A stretch of DNA of 64,000 bases, taken from NCBI GenBank assembly GCA_048594375.1, contig JBMDXK010000034.1, forward strand, positions 1 to 64,000, in the 5' to 3' direction. Position numbers and translations under genes: made by a program. This DNA comes from JBMDXK01 sp048594375. GTDB taxonomy: Bacteria; Pseudomonadota; Alphaproteobacteria; Rhizobiales; Methylopilaceae. Of this stretch, positions 28,613 to 35,539 are shown one piece after another. A model generated the notes under the pieces. The model did no database searches and was not told where the DNA came from. It worked only from the letters and a program-made list of their open reading frames with translations. How positions within the stretch are numbered: the first letter of the stretch is position 1; each line of letters begins with the position of its first letter.

Positions 28613-30478
28613 TCACCCCGCCACGGCTTCTTCATATTGGGCTGAAAGCGCCAGCCACTCTTCTTCCGTTTTCGCAAGCTTAACAACGGCCTCACCGCGC
28701 TTTTTGGAAATATCCGCGCTTTTTGCGGCATCGTCGGGGTTGGCTAAAGCCGCATCAAACGCTGCAATGTCATTTTCAAAGCGTTTCATGGTTGCTTCAA
28801 TGGTTTTGATCTTTGCTTTCAGCGGCGCGGCAGCCGCGCGGCGTTCGGCGGCCTGTTTGCGGGCATCGGCTTTTGAGATTTGTTTTTCGGCTTTTTTCCC
28901 GGCGGCTTTTTCGCGGGTATTGTCCAGCAGCAGCTTGCGGTAATCGTCAATGTCACCATCAAACGCGGCAATGGTGCCATCGGCCACCAGCACAAGTTCA
29001 TCCGCGCAAGCATCCAGCATATAGCGGTCATGGCTCACCAGAATGACAGCGCCTTCAAATTCGCTGAGCGCCTCAACCAAAGCTTCACGGCTATCAATAT
29101 CCAGATGGTTGGTCGGCTCATCGAGAATCAGCAGGTGGGGCGCTTCAAACACAGCCATACCAAAAGCAAGACGCGCTTTTTCACCACCCGAAAGCAGCTT
29201 TACAACCACATCCGCACGCTGCCCTGAAAAACCGATCTGCGCCGTTTTGGCGCGTACCTGCGCTTCGGAAGCAAGCGGCATTTTGTGACGCACATGCTGG
29301 CAGGGTGTTTCATTGGCGTTGAGAATATCCAGCGTATGCTGGGAAAAATACCCCACCACCATGCGATCAAGACGGTGCATTTCACCATCCATAAGCGGCA
29401 GTTCTTTGGTGATGAGTTTGAGCAGGGTGGATTTACCGTTACCATTGGCACCCAAAAGACCGATACGATCATCGGGCGCAAGGCTTAGATTCATGCGTTG
29501 CAGAATAACCTTTTCGCCATACCCCACGCTGGCGTTTTCCAGCACGAGCATAGGCGGGGCGATGGGTTTCGGCGCATTTAGAATTTTGAACGGCACAACC
29601 GGATTGTCGATCAGAACCGAAATCGGCTCCATTTTTTCCAGCCGCTTCATGCGTGACTGCGCCTGACGCGCTTTACTGGCTTTGGCTTTAAACCGAGCCA
29701 CAAACGCTTCCAGACGCCCACGCTCTTCGGTCTGTTTTTTCTGGGCTTTTTGGTCGAGCAGCAGTTTTTCGCGGCGCTGCCGGTCAAAGGATGTGTAGTT
29801 GCCTTTATAAAGCGTCAGCTTGCGGTCATTAAGGTGCAGAATATGGTCAACCGATGCGTCCAGCAAATCACGGTCATGGCTGATAACCAGCACTGTGCGC
29901 GGATAGCGGGCAAGGTAATCCTGCAACCACAGTGTACCTTCCAGATCAAGATGGTTGGTTGGCTCATCAAGCAGCAGCAAGTCGGGTTCGGAAAACAGCA
30001 CCGCGGCCAGAGCCACACGCATCCGCCAGCCGCCGGAAAACGAAGAGCAGGGGCGTTTTTGTGCTTCTTCGTCAAAGCCGAGGCCGGAAAGAATACGCGA
30101 TGCGCGGGCAGGGGCGGAATGTGCGTCAATATCCATCAGCCGGTTTTGAATATCGGCAATGCGCATGGGATCGGTTGCCGTGTCGGCTTCTTTCAGCAAT
30201 GCAGCGCGTTCGCGGTCAGCAGCCAGCACAATATCAATCAGCGGGTCAGGGCCGGAGGGAGCTTCTTGTGCCACGCGGCCAATGCGGGCATTTTTGGGCA
30301 GGTTCAGATCGCCATCATCGGGGTGGACATCGCCAAACACAGCCTTGAACAGCGAGGTTTTTCCAGTACCGTTGCGGCCAACAAAACCCACGCGCGCGCC
30401 TTCGGGCAGCGAAATGGTGGCGTGTTCAATAAGTGGCCGTCCGGCCACGCGCAAGGTGAGGTCGTTGATCTGTAACAT
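28613..30478 (-). CDS. ABC-F family ATPase (Uup/EttA-like)
   Basis: A 621-residue soluble protein with two ATP-binding cassettes and no membrane part, like the translation factors EttA and Uup. Cassette 1: GRNGTGKTS (Walker A), SFSGGWRMRVALA (signature), LLLLDEPTNHLDLEG (Walker B). Cassette 2: GANGNGKST, LLSGGEKARLAFG, LILDEPTNHLDID. Between them is a charged linker with repeated Lys, Arg and Gln. The last 90 residues form a Lys/Ala/Glu-rich coiled coil, as in Uup. ABC-F proteins act at the ribosomal E site; the precise paralogue is not resolved. Confidence 0.92.
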   Translation of the reverse strand: MLQINDLTLRVAGRPLIEHATISLPEGARVGFVGRNGTGKTSLFKAVFGDVHPDDGDLNLPKNARIGRVAQEAPSGPDPLIDIVLAADRERAALLKEADTATDPMRIADIQNRLMDIDAHSAPARASRILSGLGFDEEAQKRPCSSFSGGWRMRVALAAVLFSEPDLLLLDEPTNHLDLEGTLWLQDYLARYPRTVLVISHDRDLLDASVDHILHLNDRKLTLYKGNYTSFDRQRREKLLLDQKAQKKQTEERGRLEAFVARFKAKASKARQAQSRMKRLEKMEPISVLIDNPVVPFKILNAPKPIAPPMLVLENASVGYGEKVILQRMNLSLAPDDRIGLLGANGNGKSTLLKLITKELPLMDGEMHRLDRMVVGYFSQHTLDILNANETPCQHVRHKMPLASEAQVRAKTAQIGFSGQRADVVVKLLSGGEKARLAFGMAVFEAPHLLILDEPTNHLDIDSREALVEALSEFEGAVILVSHDRYMLDACADELVLVADGTIAAFDGDIDDYRKLLLDNTREKAAGKKAEKQISKADARKQAAERRAAAAPLKAKIKTIEATMKRFENDIAAFDAALANPDDAAKSADISKKRGEAVVKLAKTEEEWLALSAQYEEAVAG

Positions 30479-30653
30479 GCCGTTCTTTTGCCGTTCTTAT
30501 GGTATCTGCGCAAGCTTTTTCTTGCCGATTTATGCATAAGCGTTTTATATGCACTTGATTCGCCGCAAATGCATTAGATTTGTTTTGCGCGTCCCTGAAT
30601 TTCAACCGCGCAAATCCATTATCGGTGATGCAGCATTTAACTCAAGGTGTAAC

Positions 30654-31076
30654 ATGGCAACAGAACGTACATTTTCTATTATTAAGCCCGATGCAACCCG
30701 CCGTAACATCACCGGCAAGATTGTTTCTTATATTGAAGCTGCGGGTCTGCGCGTTGTTGCGCAAAAGCGTGTTCAGCTTACAAAAGAACAGGCTGAAGGT
30801 TTTTATGCGGTGCATAAAGAGCGGCCGTTCTTTAATGATCTGGTATCTTTCATGATTTCTGGTCCTGTTGTTGTGCAGGTTCTGGAAGGTGAGAACGCGG
30901 TTGCGAAATACCGTGAAGTAATGGGCGCAACCAACCCTGCGCAAGCAGCGGAAGGCACGATCCGCAAAGATTTTGCGGAATCCATTGAAGCAAACTCTGT
31001 TCATGGTTCGGATGCACAGGAAACAGCAGCCGAAGAAATCAAATATTTCTTCAAAGATGCTGAAATCGTAGGTTAA
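30654..31076 (+). CDS. ndk: Nucleoside diphosphate kinase
   Basis: A 140-residue enzyme that balances NTP and dNTP pools by phosphate transfer through a histidine. It starts [18 protein letters not shown], and the active-site signature [12 protein letters not shown] places the catalytic histidine at H117. An AAGGTG site precedes the ATG; the frame is open for 35 further codons upstream without any family resemblance. It is divergent from the ABC-F gene and ends in a strong terminator. Confidence 0.97.
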   Translation: MATERTFSIIKPDATRRNITGKIVSYIEAAGLRVVAQKRVQLTKEQAEGFYAVHKERPFFNDLVSFMISGPVVVQVLEGENAVAKYREVMGATNPAQAAEGTIRKDFAESIEANSVHGSDAQETAAEEIKYFFKDAEIVG

Positions 31077-31102
31077 TTGTAAAGCCTTCTTAAAATTTCA
31101 GA

Positions 31103-31133
31103 ACAGCGCGCCCTTCAAAGCGCGCTGTTTTTG
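31103..31133 (+). terminator. Terminator after ndk
   Basis: CAGCGCGC (31104-31111) and GCGCGCTG (31120-31127) pair perfectly with an eight-base loop and are followed by five T residues. Confidence 0.88.
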
Positions 31134-31184
31134 TATCCGCCTGTGAATAAGCCTGAAAAAAGCGTGTGAAGGCTAAAAATTCTT

Positions 31185-31213
31185 TTGACGTTATAAGAGC
31201 GTTCAGCTACATA
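31185..31213 (+). promoter_or_regulatory. Probable sigma-70-type promoter of tRNA-Thr
   Basis: TTGACG (31185-31190) and TACATA (31208-31213) are 17 bases apart, and the tRNA starts ten bases after the -10 element. The spacing fits a housekeeping promoter. Confidence 0.65.
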
Positions 31214-31222
31214 GAATGCGTT

Positions 31223-31298
31223 GCCGGCTTAGCTCAGCTGGTAGAGCAACTGATTTGTAATCAGTAGGTCGCGGGTTCGATCCCTGCAGCCGGCACCA
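31223..31298 (+). tRNA. tRNA-Thr (anticodon UGU)
   Basis: A complete cloverleaf: acceptor GCCGGCT pairs with AGCCGGC, the D arm is AGCTCAGCTGGTAGAGC, the anticodon stem ACTGA/TCAGT encloses TTTGTAA (anticodon TGT), and the T arm contains GGGTTCGATCCC. The CCA end is encoded. It borders the left side of the 31.3-34.4 kb island; tRNA genes are common integration sites. Confidence 0.97.
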
Positions 31299-31334
31299 TG
31301 ATCCTCTTAGGAAAATGACACGCTCTACTTTTTT

Positions 31335-31371
31335 CGTGAGACTGGAAAAAAGTCTCACGTGAGACTTTTTC
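31335..31371 (+). terminator. Overlapping hairpins after tRNA-Thr
   Basis: CGTGAGACT (31335-31343) can pair with AGTCTCACG (31351-31359). The same AGTCTCAC block can instead pair with GTGAGACT to form the perfect palindrome AAAAAGTCTCAC/GTGAGACTTTTT (31347-31370), which ends in five T residues. The second form looks like the tRNA terminator; the first would compete with it. Confidence 0.6.
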
Positions 31372-31431
31372 AAAGATCAGAAGCACATTTTCTCCTTTTC
31401 AATCCAGTTTTGCAGTTGTGTTCTAAAGTAT

Positions 31432-31629
31432 TTAATTAGCGTCTTTCTCACTTTTTGCCGCTTTGACAGTGTTACAACACACCATTACCTCGCTAATTTT
31501 GGTGATGAACCGCGGGCTGCGTTTAGCCACCCGCGTTATCCGTTTGTGGTGCATAACAGATTCAATGGCTATGCATATGAGAGTGCCTCCGGCGTAGTTC
31601 TGGCCGCGCACGTTCGCCGTTCCAGTCAC
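31432..31629 (-). CDS. Small basic hypothetical protein, doubtful
   Basis: A 65-codon frame. The product is basic (YAGGTLICIAIESVMHHKRITRVAKRSPRF) and vaguely recalls short proteins predicted near tRNA-linked phage islands, but I cannot name a family. No good ribosome-binding site is evident. Apart from this, 31372-31681 shows no gene. Confidence 0.2.
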   Translation of the reverse strand: MTGTANVRGQNYAGGTLICIAIESVMHHKRITRVAKRSPRFITKISEVMVCCNTVKAAKSEKDAN

Positions 31630-31681
31630 CTACAAACCAGATGGTTTATTATTTGGGTTGCGTTGCTTCCAATAAATATCA

Positions 31682-31963
31682 TTGAGAACATTTTCAAAAG
31701 CCGTGGAAAAATTGAGACTAGCATTTTCAATCATCCGGTATTTTACAGATAAAACCGCAGATTTTAAATCCAGCAATAAATTAGACCCCGATTCAAACAT
31801 ACCTGCCCCTTCATACGGAGGAGGGGGTTCCACCACCATGGGCAACGCTTTAGGTGCAGAAGCATTAGAAAAAGCTGCCAAAGAATACATGCGCTCAGTG
31901 TCATCTCTGTGCGAAAAAATCTTGACTGAATGGCTGAAAGAAAAAGGCTTTTTGCCGAAATAA
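31682..31963 (+). CDS. Hypothetical protein, 93 residues or fewer
   Basis: Unrecognised. The first available start is a TTG at 31682. The product has a Gly-rich middle (SYGGGGSTTMGN) and a helical, charged end (ALEKAAKEYMRSVSSLCEKILTEWLKEKGFLPK) that looks like real protein. A bidirectional terminator follows directly, between this gene and the convergent metallopeptidase gene, which supports it. The true start may be an internal ATG. No signal peptide or membrane segment is clear. Confidence 0.4.
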   Translation: MRTFSKAVEKLRLAFSIIRYFTDKTADFKSSNKLDPDSNIPAPSYGGGGSTTMGNALGAEALEKAAKEYMRSVSSLCEKILTEWLKEKGFLPK

Positions 31964-31990
31964 AAAAGAGCGCTTAAGCGCTCTTAAAAT
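31962..31990. terminator. Bidirectional terminator between convergent genes
   Basis: AAGAGCGCTT and AAGCGCTCTT (31966-31985) form a perfect 20-bp palindrome flanked by an A run on the left and TTAAAATT on the right. It separates the plus-strand hypothetical gene from the minus-strand XRE-ImmA gene. Confidence 0.75.
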
Positions 31991-31994
31991 TCAA

Positions 31995-33185
31995 CTATTT
32001 TCTTCCAGTGAAAGGAATTACTTCACCACTACCTTTTTCAATCGCTTTTCGTGAGATTTGAAGCTGAACTATTTCTCCATCTTTTGCAAACCAGCCCTCT
32101 GGCAGGGATGTAAGACTTTCGACATCATGAGCAGGGATTACAAATTCAGTTTCCAATAAATCGGCTTTAGTTCGAACTCCCCCCTCGACAAGGCTTCTTA
32201 TTGCATGCGAAAGAAGCTGAGGTTGAGGTTTTGGCCATTCTTTATCCATAGGCTCACCGCTATTCCAACGCTTGAAGCTATAGTTCTTATAAAGCTGAGT
32301 TGCCATTTGTGAATCGATTATATTTAAGTCCGCACAACGCTTAATCATGGCTTTAATCGAACAACGCCACCTTTCTTTCAAAGCCAAGAAGCCTGCTAAA
32401 GTGGGCGACTTAACCTCAAGAGGAAATGCTGTTGCAGGTAATAAAAATGCACTAGCAAGGCGAAAGGCTTGATTTTCTATAAGCTCAAAATCTGCTTCAA
32501 ATTCTGCTTGGCTAAGTCCACGATGCAAAACAGCATGAGCCATTTCATGAGCTGCATCCATCTGTGTACGAAAAAAACATTCTTTATCTTTGGCAAGAAG
32601 AATGTAAGGGCGTTTGTCTGCTTCCGACCAGTTGCATACTCCATCTAGACGAGAAGAGTCTGCATAATCATGGATTACAACAAATCCGTTTTTTTCGAGA
32701 ACGGAAATCACATTAGTAATTGGCCCATCACCAAGTTTCCAAAGCTGTCTAAGCTCCCCCGCAATAACTTCAAGATCAGTTTCAGTTAAAACTTTAAAAG
32801 ATTTCCCACCTAGAAAATCAGGAACATTGTAATGTGGAAAATCAAAGTAGTGTTGAAGCACAATCGAAATATCTTGTGCCCAACGTAAGCGTGCTTTTTC
32901 TCGCGCCTGCACTGCTGGCTCAATCATTTTTCTAGCACGTAAAAAAAAGGCTCCTGCGCCATATTCATTCATTGGACGCAAAAAGTAATTTCTTCTTACA
33001 TTTAATGCTTGAGCAAGTAAATCCAAAGCCTCCGGCTCTGGCGTAGTTTCTCCCGTTTCCCAACGAGAAAGAGAACTGGACGGCTTACCAATTAAATTCG
33101 CAAGAGCAAGTTGTTTATTAAAACCGCGCGCTTCTCTCGCTTCACTCAGCCGCGCCGCTACGAATCCAGGTGTACCGGGGCGCAT
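31995..33185 (-). CDS. XRE-type HTH regulator fused to an ImmA/IrrE metallopeptidase
   Basis: A 396-residue protein. Residues about 8-70 are a helix-turn-helix domain of XRE type (ARLSEAREARGFNKQLALANLIGKPSSSLSRWETGETTPEPEAL). Residues about 140-260 are an ImmA/IrrE (DUF955) zinc peptidase: DAAHEMAHAVLH gives HEXXH with H213, E214 and H217, and FELIENQAFRLASAFLLP supplies the third ligand region. Relatives cleave repressors in mobile elements (ImmA of ICEBs1) or act in stress response (IrrE). A conserved C-terminal extension of about 130 residues follows. It lies 45 bases downstream of the 225-residue unknown gene, same strand, so they are probably one operon. Base composition is more A+T-rich than the neighbouring core genes. 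Confidence 0.88.
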   Translation of the reverse strand: MRPGTPGFVAARLSEAREARGFNKQLALANLIGKPSSSLSRWETGETTPEPEALDLLAQALNVRRNYFLRPMNEYGAGAFFLRARKMIEPAVQAREKARLRWAQDISIVLQHYFDFPHYNVPDFLGGKSFKVLTETDLEVIAGELRQLWKLGDGPITNVISVLEKNGFVVIHDYADSSRLDGVCNWSEADKRPYILLAKDKECFFRTQMDAAHEMAHAVLHRGLSQAEFEADFELIENQAFRLASAFLLPATAFPLEVKSPTLAGFLALKERWRCSIKAMIKRCADLNIIDSQMATQLYKNYSFKRWNSGEPMDKEWPKPQPQLLSHAIRSLVEGGVRTKADLLETEFVIPAHDVESLTSLPEGWFAKDGEIVQLQISRKAIEKGSGEVIPFTGRK

Positions 33186-33230
33186 AATTTATTCTCCAAT
33201 TTAACAGCTTAGGATATAAGCTATTTCATT

Positions 33231-33908
33231 CTAGCTATGTTCCTGATCGTCATCTGCTCGCTTTTGCGTTTCTGGAGGCTGATATGCCACAGAAGTTTTA
33301 GCCGCAAGTACTGGTTTATCAAATTCCACAGGAGCAGGTTCATAAAGTTCTAACACATCAGTAATTGATTTATAAAAAACTAAAGTGTCATGAAGATGGT
33401 CAACAATTGCAATAGCAACTTCTTTAATTCCATCCTCTTGCCGTTTATCAGGACAGATGAGCAAAAATACGCCTATTGGATTAATAATATGTGTAACAGG
33501 ATCGAACATGTCTCGAGTTTGTGTAACAACTCGATTCAATTTCTCTACAAGAGTTTTACGTGATTTATTTTTATTTGGAAGAACGCTCGGCTGAACAATA
33601 GCAGCACGAACTAATATCGCTCTTTTTGAACGCACGTGAGCCTGATAAAGATGAATCTGTGTTTCTTGGATTAAACCACTTTCAGAGCCTGTAAGTCCTG
33701 CGCTATAAGCACACCGCAACATGTCTTTCTCAATTAAAGATGTACGTACATTTCCTATAATACGTCCCCTATCTCGCTCTATAACATCGAGTGCTTTCGC
33801 ATATTCTTTTGCAAATTTTCCGTGAGCATGAATAGCTTCATTAATATCAATCAAAAACCCACGTGGAAACTCCTCCGTGATAAACTTTCCCCATTGAATG
33901 TCGGTCAT
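33231..33908 (-). CDS. Unrecognised 225-residue protein paired with the XRE-ImmA gene
   Basis: I do not recognise a family. The product is soluble, with no signal peptide or clear membrane helix. The N-terminal two thirds look helical and charged (AIHAHGKFAKEYAKALDVIERDRGRIIGNVRTSLIEKDMLRCAY). A hydrophobic stretch follows (HIINPIGVFLLICPDK), then VAIAIVDHLHDTLVFYK, then a Pro/Glu/Lys-rich disordered tail. It is the first gene of a probable operon with the downstream metallopeptidase, suggesting a target, partner or co-regulated effector. A defence or toxin-antitoxin role is possible but unproven. Confidence 0.7.
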   Translation of the reverse strand: MTDIQWGKFITEEFPRGFLIDINEAIHAHGKFAKEYAKALDVIERDRGRIIGNVRTSLIEKDMLRCAYSAGLTGSESGLIQETQIHLYQAHVRSKRAILVRAAIVQPSVLPNKNKSRKTLVEKLNRVVTQTRDMFDPVTHIINPIGVFLLICPDKRQEDGIKEVAIAIVDHLHDTLVFYKSITDVLELYEPAPVEFDKPVLAAKTSVAYQPPETQKRADDDQEHS

Positions 33909-34035
33909 GCAAAAGCACCTCGAATTGCTTTATATAAGAAAAATATGCGATTTCTCTCCACAATGCAATAATCTTTTTGCGCTTCGTACATGGTTATCTT
34001 CACAATTTGGCTTCTCTTGATATAAAATTTATCAT

Positions 34036-34274
34036 TCACCCCAACCTAATCCCGCCACTTATAACAAAAGCCACCAGCCCACCCACAATGCCGGTGACCA
34101 TCAGCCAGTTGAGCTTGATTAGCACGCCTGACACTTCTCGATCTTGCGGTCAAGCTCGTTCAGGCGCGAATCCAGATGCAGCCACTCAACAGAACGTTCG
34201 GCTTCCTGAATTTCGGTCTTGCGCTAAAAATGCTCTAGCGCCGTCACTCGCTTTTCCAAAGCGTCCGCTGCCAT
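34036..34274 (-). pseudogene. Broken phage-type small coiled-coil/membrane protein gene (XhlA- or holin-like)
   Basis: Read on the minus strand from the ATG at 34274, the frame gives MAADALEKRVTALEHF, then an in-frame TAG, then RKTEIQEAERSVEWLHLDSR and LNELDRKIEK without further stops. A one-base shift is then needed to continue as VLIKLNWLMVTGIVGGLVAF and VISGGIRLG to a TGA at 34036. A coiled coil followed by one membrane helix is the pattern of small phage XhlA or holin-associated proteins. The nonsense codon plus frameshift mark a decayed gene. The rest of 33909-34439 shows nothing else apart from a hairpin near 34384. Confidence 0.65.
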
Positions 34275-34383
34275 GGACTCACGCCGCGCGCGAATCGAAA
34301 CACTGCTTTAACAGGTGCTGAATGCGCAGGGGAAAAGGGCAGGGAGATAAGTGCGATAATAAACGCCCGTCTAACCTTAAACG

Positions 34384-34406
34384 GCAGGCTAGACAATGTA
34401 GCCTGC
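34384..34406 (-). terminator. Hairpin downstream of tRNA-Cys
   Basis: GCAGGCTA (34384-34391) and TAGCCTGC (34399-34406) pair perfectly around seven bases. It lies 34 bases after the 3' end of the minus-strand tRNA-Cys. The T run after it is weak (CGTTT), so termination is only likely. Confidence 0.45.
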
Positions 34407-34439
34407 AAATAATTGATCTTATTGAAATAAAAAATAAGA

Positions 34440-34513
34440 TGGAGGCCACGGAGGGAATCGAACCCCCGTACGAGGATTTGCAGTCCTCTGCGTCACCACT
34501 CCGCCACGTGGCC
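34440..34513 (-). tRNA. tRNA-Cys (anticodon GCA)
   Basis: The minus strand gives acceptor GGCCACG pairing with CGTGGCC, the anticodon stem GAGGA/TCCTC around CTGCAAA (anticodon GCA), the T arm GGGGGTTCGATTCCC, the discriminator U and an encoded CCA. It closes the right side of the island that begins at tRNA-Thr. Confidence 0.97.
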
Positions 34514-34710
34514 TCTTGAAGCACCAGCCGCTTGCGACTCCGCTTATGCAAAAGGGATATAGCAGAGGTTTATATCAAACAGCAACAGACAAAATGCGCT
34601 CTTGTGCATTATTTATAATGTTATTAAACACAAAAAAGAATGAACCGGGTATAGAAGGTAATTCACACAACCTTTTTCACGGGATTGTATGCCAAACAGA
34701 GAGCTTTTCC

Positions 34711-35376
34711 ATGAATGTCCACACAACTGATTATGCTGCCGCCCGTAAATTTATGACTGAGGGGCAAATCAAACCTAACGATATTACCGATCAAAAATTG
34801 CTCCGAGCATTCCTTACAGTACCTCGCGAACATTTTGTGCCTGATTCTCTGCGGAATGTGGCTTATGCAGAACGCGCAATTCCCTTCAATACCCAACGCC
34901 AGATGCTGCCGCCGCTGACACTTGCCAAGATGATACAAGCACTTGATATAAAAAATAACAGTGCAATTCTCGATATTGCTGGCGCGCCCGGCTACACCGC
35001 AGCGCTGCTGGCATCCATGGGAAATACCGTCACCGTACTTGAAGAAAATGATACGCTTGTCGAAAACACCCGCAATGTTCTTGGCTCCTGCGCTGTGGAT
35101 AATGTGCAAATTGTAAAAGGGACTTTCAGCGACGGTTTCGCCCTTGCCGCCCCTTATGACTGCATTATTCTTGAAGGCGCAGTCGCAGCAGTGCCGCTGC
35201 ACCTTGTCTCTTCACTGAAAGAAGGCGGACGACTCGTCACAATTCTTGTCTCTGCACGCGGCTCTAAAATCATGCTCTATACACGGGTAGGTGAAAAACT
35301 CAGCGGACAACCCGTATTTGATTCTTTTGCGCCCTTCCTTCCAGGCTATGAACCCGCAGAGCAGTTCGTTTTTTAA
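34711..35376 (+). CDS. pcm: Protein-L-isoaspartate O-methyltransferase family protein
   Basis: A 221-residue SAM-fold protein of the PCMT family, whose members repair isoaspartyl damage in proteins. KLLRAFLTVPREHFVPDSLRNVAYAERAIPF is typical. SAM motif I, however, reads DIAGAPGYTAALLA (residues 88-101) instead of the usual E-I-G-T-G-S-G-Y-Q, so activity is uncertain; such variants are common next to tolC in this group. The ATG at 34711 has GAGAG upstream, while the open frame runs back to 34516 through the tRNA. The pcm-tolC-popZ order is conserved in Hyphomicrobiales. Confidence 0.85.
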   Translation: MNVHTTDYAAARKFMTEGQIKPNDITDQKLLRAFLTVPREHFVPDSLRNVAYAERAIPFNTQRQMLPPLTLAKMIQALDIKNNSAILDIAGAPGYTAALLASMGNTVTVLEENDTLVENTRNVLGSCAVDNVQIVKGTFSDGFALAAPYDCIILEGAVAAVPLHLVSSLKEGGRLVTILVSARGSKIMLYTRVGEKLSGQPVFDSFAPFLPGYEPAEQFVF

Positions 35377-35539
35377 GAAAGAAAGTATTTCCATCTGAAA
35401 GAAGGAAATAAAACGCAAAAACTTCCTGAAAAACAAGCAAATAAGTGTTAAAAAAGTCTTAATGCGTATTCCCAAACACCCATGGGGCATGTAACGTCAC
35501 AGCCGAAATTCATTCTCGGAACGATGGCGGAGTAGCCCC

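Noticed and set aside
31630..31890. Minus-strand open frame opposite the 93-residue gene
   Set aside because: The plus-strand frame ends right at a terminator and has a better C-terminal helix; the minus frame lacks a ribosome-binding site.
33977..34321. Plus-strand open frame of 114 codons
   Set aside because: It is the reverse of the phage-type pseudogene, whose minus-strand translation is far more protein-like.
31223..34513. Exact attachment-site duplication flanking the island
   Set aside because: I looked for a repeat of the tRNA-Thr 3' end near the tRNA-Cys side and found none beyond the generic T-arm GGTTCGA; no integrase gene is present.
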